Part shown: piece by piece, positions 5,200-9,189 of the stretch
Numbering within the stretch: position 1 is the first letter of the stretch
Layout of the letters: each line of letters begins with the position of its first letter
From: Flavobacteriales bacterium
GTDB lineage: Bacteria > Bacteroidota > Bacteroidia > Flavobacteriales > Flavobacteriaceae
DNA: 9,189 bases
Reading direction: 5' to 3'
NCBI GenBank assembly: GCA_003229235.1
Contig: QIIH01000081.1
Location: 1 to 9,189, forward strand
Made by a program: the position numbers and the translations under genes
The notes under the pieces: generated by a model
What the model saw: the letters and a program-made list of their open reading frames with translations, nothing else
What the model was told of the DNA's origin: nothing
The model's database searches: none

Positions 5200-6053
5200 T
5201 CTTAGCAGGCGAATCGATTTATAAGTCGTACGGAGATCTTGAGGTTTTAAGTGATGTTTCATTAAAATGCAAGGCTGGGGATATTCACGGCCTTATTGGC
5301 GCAAATGGCGCTGGTAAAACTACACTTTTCAAGATTTTACTCGGGTTGGTAACCCCGGATGCTGGTAGCGTTAATTTTTTTGGCGAAGGAGCAAAAAAAG
5401 TAGGCGGCATTGTCGAGAAACCTGCACTTTATGGTTACCTAAATGCCTCAGAAAATTTAAAGGTATTTGCAGGAATTCAAGGGATTTCTCTCAAAAAACA
5501 TCAAATTAATGAGTCATTGGATCGGGTGGGGCTTTCACCCGACCGAAAAGATCCTGTTAGCAACTTTTCGACCGGAATGAAGCAACGTTTGGGTGTCGCT
5601 ATAGCCATGCTTAATAAGCCCGGTTGTCTTATCTTAGACGAACCTTTTTCGGGTCTAGACCCGCTAGGGATAACAACTTTTAGAGAATTTATTTTACAAC
5701 TGGCTCAAGAAGAAGGTTTAGGAATCGTAATATCTTCTCATATAATTGACGAAATGAGCAGGTTATGCAATCACTTATCCATTTTAAAGGATGGGAAAAT
5801 TACGCATAGCGATTCTACCGAAAAATTAACGATCAACCTATTAAACATCTACCGATTTTATGGTCCTAATATATCTCAATCCAGGGTTCTAAAGGACTCT
5901 GGCGCTATACAAGAAGGGAATTGTATGAAAGTACATATCGAAAGTGGTCAGATGGCTAATATATTTATAAGATTGGGCAAAGAACACACCACAGTAACCA
6001 GCATGATTCCCGACCTAGATTTGAATGTACTTTTTAAATCAGAAGCGCAATGA
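5196..6053 (+). CDS. ABC transporter ATP-binding protein (BcrA/CcmA-like, ABC-2 type)
   Basis: The 285-residue nucleotide-binding subunit powers the permease encoded next. Walker A is GANGAGKT (35-42) and the signature is NFSTGMKQRL (123-132), with STGMKQ in place of LSGGQ. Walker B is CLILDE (144-149), the D-loop is SGLD (152-155) and the H-switch is His182 (SSH). The Q-loop position reads VEKPALYGYLNASENL, with Glu74 where most ABC ATPases have Gln. This is a trait of the BcrA-like group that includes bacitracin and lantibiotic self-protection transporters. The C-terminal 80 residues after the ATPase core are variable. The start overlaps the upstream stop by 4 bases and the stop overlaps the permease start by 4 (ATGA at 6050-6053). 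The substrate is unknown. Confidence 0.93.
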   Translation: MILAGESIYKSYGDLEVLSDVSLKCKAGDIHGLIGANGAGKTTLFKILLGLVTPDAGSVNFFGEGAKKVGGIVEKPALYGYLNASENLKVFAGIQGISLKKHQINESLDRVGLSPDRKDPVSNFSTGMKQRLGVAIAMLNKPGCLILDEPFSGLDPLGITTFREFILQLAQEEGLGIVISSHIIDEMSRLCNHLSILKDGKITHSDSTEKLTINLLNIYRFYGPNISQSRVLKDSGAIQEGNCMKVHIESGQMANIFIRLGKEHTTVTSMIPDLDLNVLFKSEAQ

Positions 6054-6880
6054 TAGCCCTGCTAAAGATGGAAAGCTTCAGGCTAATGAGGCAATCGCGT
6101 ACCTACTTCGCCTTAGCTGGTGTTCTGCTTATAGAGGTAGTTGTGTTGCTTAGTGCCTATTATCAAGGCAATGAGGTTATCGATATCGTACTAAGCCAGC
6201 TCCAGGAATCGTTCTACTTTAAAGGAACCCTAGTAAATGGCAACTTAATTAGTTATCTCATTCTAAATTCGATGTGGTTTCATTTACCCCTTATCTTAAT
6301 GATTGTCGTCTCGGGACTTTTAACTTCAGAATACAAAGACAGAACCTTATTAACGGCCATGATGCAACCTGTGAGCAAGGTGCAATATCTGTTGAGCAAG
6401 TACGTGGTGGGTATTTTATTTTCGCTGATAATTGTACTGCTATTGTTACTCACTTCGTTGGGGCTGTCGTATGCCATCTTCGGAAAAGGCGATTTGGTGG
6501 TTCTTATGGGTGGGCTAAATTTTTATGAACAGCCAGAGGCACTATCGCGTATTGTTATGGCTTTTATAGCTGGCGCTTTTTCGATGATTTTTTATTCGGT
6601 AACTAGTCTCACATTGGCCGTAATCTTTAAAGATGTAACCAAAACATGGATAGTTTCGGTGCTTTTTATTGTGATTTCCAGTTTGCTAATGAAGATAGAT
6701 TTTGGTTCGGAAATCTTAAATAATTTGTTCTATTTTAAACTAAATCAAAGCTGGCAGCTTTTCTTTTACCCTGAAATTCCATGGGAAAATATTATGCTTA
6801 AAACTGGTTTGATTGTAATGTATACGATACTTATGGGAGCTGTGGGATTATTAATTTTTAAGAAAAAAGATATAGGCTAA
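6050..6880 (+). CDS. ABC-2 type transporter permease
   Basis: The 276-residue protein has six hydrophobic segments, about 18-38, 69-92, 116-141, 168-193, 197-214 and 250-270, the layout of the ABC-2 / BcrB-like exporters. Between segments two and three lies the conserved cytoplasmic coupling stretch SEYKDRTLLTAMMQPVSK (93-110), matching the E-x-x-x-[GR]-T-L ... P-[VT]-S/R pattern of the family. A large outward loop lies at 40-68. It would form a 2+2 complex with the ATPase encoded just upstream. TAA (6878-6880) shares one base with the ATG of the next gene. ABC-2 permeases of this size export drugs, lantibiotics, polysaccharides or lipids, and nothing in the sequence picks one. Confidence 0.9.
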   Translation: MIALLKMESFRLMRQSRTYFALAGVLLIEVVVLLSAYYQGNEVIDIVLSQLQESFYFKGTLVNGNLISYLILNSMWFHLPLILMIVVSGLLTSEYKDRTLLTAMMQPVSKVQYLLSKYVVGILFSLIIVLLLLLTSLGLSYAIFGKGDLVVLMGGLNFYEQPEALSRIVMAFIAGAFSMIFYSVTSLTLAVIFKDVTKTWIVSVLFIVISSLLMKIDFGSEILNNLFYFKLNQSWQLFFYPEIPWENIMLKTGLIVMYTILMGAVGLLIFKKKDIG

Positions 6881-7536
6881 TGAGACCAATAATTACGACC
6901 CTCCTTCTTCTTACATGCCTTATCACATCGGCACAACAAACAGAGATAGATCCCGATCTTTTAGAGATTAAACAGCGCCTAGATAGTATCAAAAGTTTTA
7001 CAGCCGATCTGTCTCTTGATGTAGATATTAACTTTATAAACATGCCAAAAAAAACAGGTACTCTTATCTACAAGAAAGGATCGCCTGCCCAGATTAAGAC
7101 AGACGATTTTATGTTGGTTCCTAAAAGAGGCCTCGACTTTTCTCTCGAACAACTATTTGAGCATCCTGTTATAACTGTCCATCGCGAAACTCGAATGCAG
7201 GATGGAGATAGTCTTAAAGTGATTAATGTGATTCCCACGTCTGATAAATCCAACTTTTCTATTGCCGAGTTAACGCTTAACATTACTAAAAAACGAATTG
7301 CAGAATCAAAAATAAGTACGCTACGAGATGGTAGCTACACAATCTTCTTTTCTTTCCCTGATAGAACTTCAATATTGCCTAAACAAATCATTATTCAGTT
7401 CGAAGTAGAACGTATTAAAATCCCACTTAGCTTTCTGGGGAAAGATGTAGAGATAGATCGAAAACTAAAACGGTCCGAAGACATTAAAAAAGGCAGCATA
7501 ATACTAGACATTACTAATTACCGGGATTTACTGTAG
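6880..7536 (+). CDS. Secreted LolA-like periplasmic protein, last gene of ABC operon
   Basis: The 218-residue product begins with a clean signal peptide (MRPIITTLLLLTCLITSA, cleavage likely after Ala18 before QQ). It lacks a lipobox Cys at the +1 site, so it should be soluble in the periplasm. The mature part starts with a helix (DLLEIKQRLDSIKSF), then alternates beta strands such as ADLSLDVDINF, KTGTLIYKKG and YTIFFSFPD. The order helix, SIKSF-x-AD..., then G-x-L-x-YKKGSP matches the LolA/LolB-type half-barrel that carries lipoproteins or other lipids. I place it in that fold rather than calling it LolA, because the similarity is by eye and the sequence is divergent. It shares one base with the permease stop, so it belongs to the transporter operon. 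It may take or hand over the exported molecule, which would fit a lipid-like substrate (inference). Confidence 0.7.
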   Translation: MRPIITTLLLLTCLITSAQQTEIDPDLLEIKQRLDSIKSFTADLSLDVDINFINMPKKTGTLIYKKGSPAQIKTDDFMLVPKRGLDFSLEQLFEHPVITVHRETRMQDGDSLKVINVIPTSDKSNFSIAELTLNITKKRIAESKISTLRDGSYTIFFSFPDRTSILPKQIIIQFEVERIKIPLSFLGKDVEIDRKLKRSEDIKKGSIILDITNYRDLL

Positions 7537-7610
7537 GTTTGTGGGCTAATCTAATAATAAGCCTGTCCAAAAACGCACTCCTTTTATTCCATTAAAGTGG
7601 GTACTTTCAT

Positions 7611-7664
7611 TAAATGTCCTCCCGCCGTCGCGCGTTGCGCTTTTTCGGGCAAGCAGGACATTTA
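7611..7664. repeat. Long inverted repeat with GC-rich core
   Basis: TAAATGTCCT (7611-7620) pairs with AGGACATTTA (7655-7664). Inside, CCCG (7621-7624) can pair with CGGG (7646-7649), and the apex is the unusually GC-rich GTCGCGCGTTGCGC. The structure stands out from the AT-rich surroundings. It is the first strong hairpin after the ABC operon and may end its transcript, although no T tract follows. It may also be one copy of a dispersed repeat. Confidence 0.7.
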
Positions 7665-7706
7665 GTTTTGCTTCATTTCGACTACGCTCAATGTGACAGC
7701 AAAACT
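7664..7706. repeat. Second inverted repeat with TTTCGACTACGCTCAATG loop
   Basis: AGTTTTGCT (7664-7672) pairs with AGCAAAACT (7698-7706) and abuts the preceding inverted repeat. The 25-base loop contains TTTCGACTACGCTCAATGTG, a word that I recall as dispersed in flavobacterial intergenic DNA. That recollection was not checked. Confidence 0.65.
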
Positions 7707-7711
7707 ACATT

Positions 7712-7752
7712 ACAGCAACCTCTTGGGAGGGGATAAAGGGGTGGGTTTTACC
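7712..7752. repeat. Probable dispersed G-rich repeat (CCTCTTGGGAGGGG...)
   Basis: This purine-rich stretch contains a small hairpin (CCTC 7719-7722, GAGG 7727-7730) followed by GGGATAAAGGGGTGGGTTTTACC. It resembles G/C-skewed intergenic repeats that I have seen in Bacteroidota. Only one copy lies in this window. The remaining DNA up to 7862 shows no clear promoter for fhs. Confidence 0.35.
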
Positions 7753-7862
7753 TTCTCATTTTCGTGCTATTATGGTCGTAAACCAAACATATCCCCCACT
7801 TTTCGCCCCAATTCAGCTGTATTTACTAAATTGTGCATTCTATTAAAAAATCAACCTAAAAT

Positions 7863-9189
7863 ATGAGCGACTTAGAAATAGCCAAACAAATAGAAATTAA
7901 ACATATTAAAACCATTGCAGCCAAGTTGGGTTTAGACGAAGACCAGCTAGATATGTATGGTAAGTATAAGGCCAAATTACCACAGTCTATTATAGACATG
8001 GATAAACTCCAAAAGAGTAATCTTATACTAGTAACGGCTATTTCGCCTACGCCTGCGGGCGAAGGCAAGACAACCATGTCTATAGGGCTATCAGAAGGTT
8101 TAAACCAACTGGGCAAGAAAACTACCGTAGTATTAAGAGAGCCGTCTTTAGGCCCTGTATTTGGAATAAAAGGAGGCGCAACCGGCGGAGGATATTCTCA
8201 AGTACTCCCAATGGAAGACATTAATTTACACTTCACAGGAGATTTTGCTGCTATCGAGAAAGCACATAATTTATTATCGGCAGTGATCGATAATAACATA
8301 CAAAGCAAAACCAATTCTTTAGGAATCGATGCGCGTACCGTTACTTGGAAGCGAGTAATAGATATGAACGACAGAGCGCTTAGAAACATTATCGTTGGCC
8401 TTGGCGGAACCACTTCTGGAGTGCCAAGACAAACAGGTTTTGATATTACAGCGGCCTCAGAAATTATGGCAATTTTGTGTTTATGCGACGATTTAGAAGA
8501 TCTTAAGAAACGTTTAGGCGGTATTTTTATTGGCTATACATTTGCCAAAGAGCCTGTCTTTTGTCGTGACCTTAAAGTAGAAGGCGCTATGGCAGCCTTG
8601 CTTAAAGAAGCCATTAGGCCTAATCTAGTGCAAACTATTGAAGGCAATCCGGCAATTATTCATGGAGGGCCTTTTGCCAACATCGCTCAAGGGACCAACT
8701 CTGTAATAGCAACCCGAATGGGAATGACTTTATCAGATTATACAGTAACCGAAGCAGGTTTTGGAGCAGATCTTGGTGCAGAGAAGTTTTTAGATATAAA
8801 ATGCCAAGCTGCTGGTTTATCGCCAAAAGCGGTCGTTATTACTACTACCATTAGAGCTTTAAAATATCACGGCGGTGCCGATTTAAAATCGCTAACCGAA
8901 CCCAATGTTGAAGCGCTTAAAAATGGAATTCCAAATTTGGAAAAGCATTTAGAGAATGTTAAGCAGTTTAATATTGTTCCTGTAATTGCAATTAACCGTT
9001 TTGTGACCGACACCGACGAGGAGATTGCAGCCATTCAAGAATTTGCAAAAAATAACAATGTACGTGTCGCACTGGCCGAAGTTTGGGCAAAAGGCGGGAA
9101 GGGTGCTTTAGAATTAGCTCAACAAGTTGTAGATATCGTCGACTCTGGGGAATCTAATTTTACACCATTGTACGATTGGAGTTCGGCAG
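7863..9189 (+). CDS. fhs: Formate--tetrahydrofolate ligase (5' part, runs off the window)
   Basis: The enzyme joins formate to tetrahydrofolate using ATP, giving 10-formyl-THF for purine synthesis and one-carbon transfer; it acts in the cytosol. The first 442 residues are present out of about 555 usual for the family, with the 3' end cut by the window edge. The ATP-binding loop TPAGEGKT is at 63-70, and the family signature [11 protein letters not shown] at 101-111 follows REPSLGPVF. The second signature, [12 protein letters not shown], lies near residues 325-338. No frameshift or stop interrupts the frame. ATG 7863 is preceded by an AT-rich leader without a Shine-Dalgarno sequence, and MSDLEIAKQ is a typical start for this family. 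The gene stands alone after a repeat-rich gap. Confidence 0.96.
   Translation, partial: MSDLEIAKQIEIKHIKTIAAKLGLDEDQLDMYGKYKAKLPQSIIDMDKLQKSNLILVTAISPTPAGEGKTTMSIGLSEGLNQLGKKTTVVLREPSLGPVFGIKGGATGGGYSQVLPMEDINLHFTGDFAAIEKAHNLLSAVIDNNIQSKTNSLGIDARTVTWKRVIDMNDRALRNIIVGLGGTTSGVPRQTGFDITAASEIMAILCLCDDLEDLKKRLGGIFIGYTFAKEPVFCRDLKVEGAMAALLKEAIRPNLVQTIEGNPAIIHGGPFANIAQGTNSVIATRMGMTLSDYTVTEAGFGADLGAEKFLDIKCQAAGLSPKAVVITTTIRALKYHGGADLKSLTEPNVEALKNGIPNLEKHLENVKQFNIVPVIAINRFVTDTDEEIAAIQEFAKNNNVRVALAEVWAKGGKGALELAQQVVDIVDSGESNFTPLYDWSSA

Noticed and set aside
6274..6528. Plus-strand 84-residue frame inside the permease gene
   Set aside because: It overlaps in another frame a membrane protein with a clear six-segment layout; the alternative translation has no protein-like features.

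Overview
The window looks like chromosomal DNA from a member of the Bacteroidota, most likely a marine-type flavobacterium. The evidence is the AT-rich composition, the scarcity of Shine-Dalgarno sequences before genes, a textbook Bacteroidota promoter (TTTG-N19-TANNTTTG) before the tRNA gene, the trxA / DUF58 pair, and intergenic repeats of a style I associate with Flavobacteriaceae. This assignment is an inference from style; no marker gene was compared.

Region by region: (1) 1-854 holds a dead GNAT acetyltransferase gene, with a damaged 5' end and a 319-bp MITE-like element inserted at 470-788. Removing the element and one TTA target copy restores the GNAT C-terminus in frame. (2) 844-1317 is an intact pyridoxamine-phosphate-oxidase-fold gene whose start lay inside the former GNAT reading frame; decayed coding sequence follows it at about 1320-1453. 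(3) 1700-3028 holds trxA (thioredoxin) with a -7 element and an intrinsic terminator, then a DUF58 / von Willebrand-like protein. (4) 3095-3517 is a self-contained tRNA-Asp(GTC) transcription unit with promoter, structured leader, tRNA, a series of small hairpins and a terminator. (5) 3558-4456 contains a hotdog acyl-CoA thioesterase gene flanked on both sides by strictly heptad-phased minisatellites, 25 and 12 units long. (6) 4663-7536 is a tightly overlapping four-gene operon: a two-TM protein of unknown function, a BcrA-like ABC ATPase, an ABC-2 permease and a secreted LolA-like protein. (7) 7537-7862 is an intergenic region with two large inverted repeats. (8) 7863 to the window end is the 5' part of fhs (formate-tetrahydrofolate ligase).

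The most system-like part is the four-gene operon. Its genes join by 4-, 4- and 1-base overlaps, so the products are probably made together. A plausible reading is an ABC-2 exporter working with a two-TM inner-membrane accessory and a periplasmic LolA-like carrier; the substrate cannot be read from sequence. The other notable structures are the MITE with its recoverable insertion history, the heptad arrays around the thioesterase gene, and the hairpin-rich tRNA transcript. The housekeeping genes (trxA, tRNA-Asp, fhs) look ordinary.
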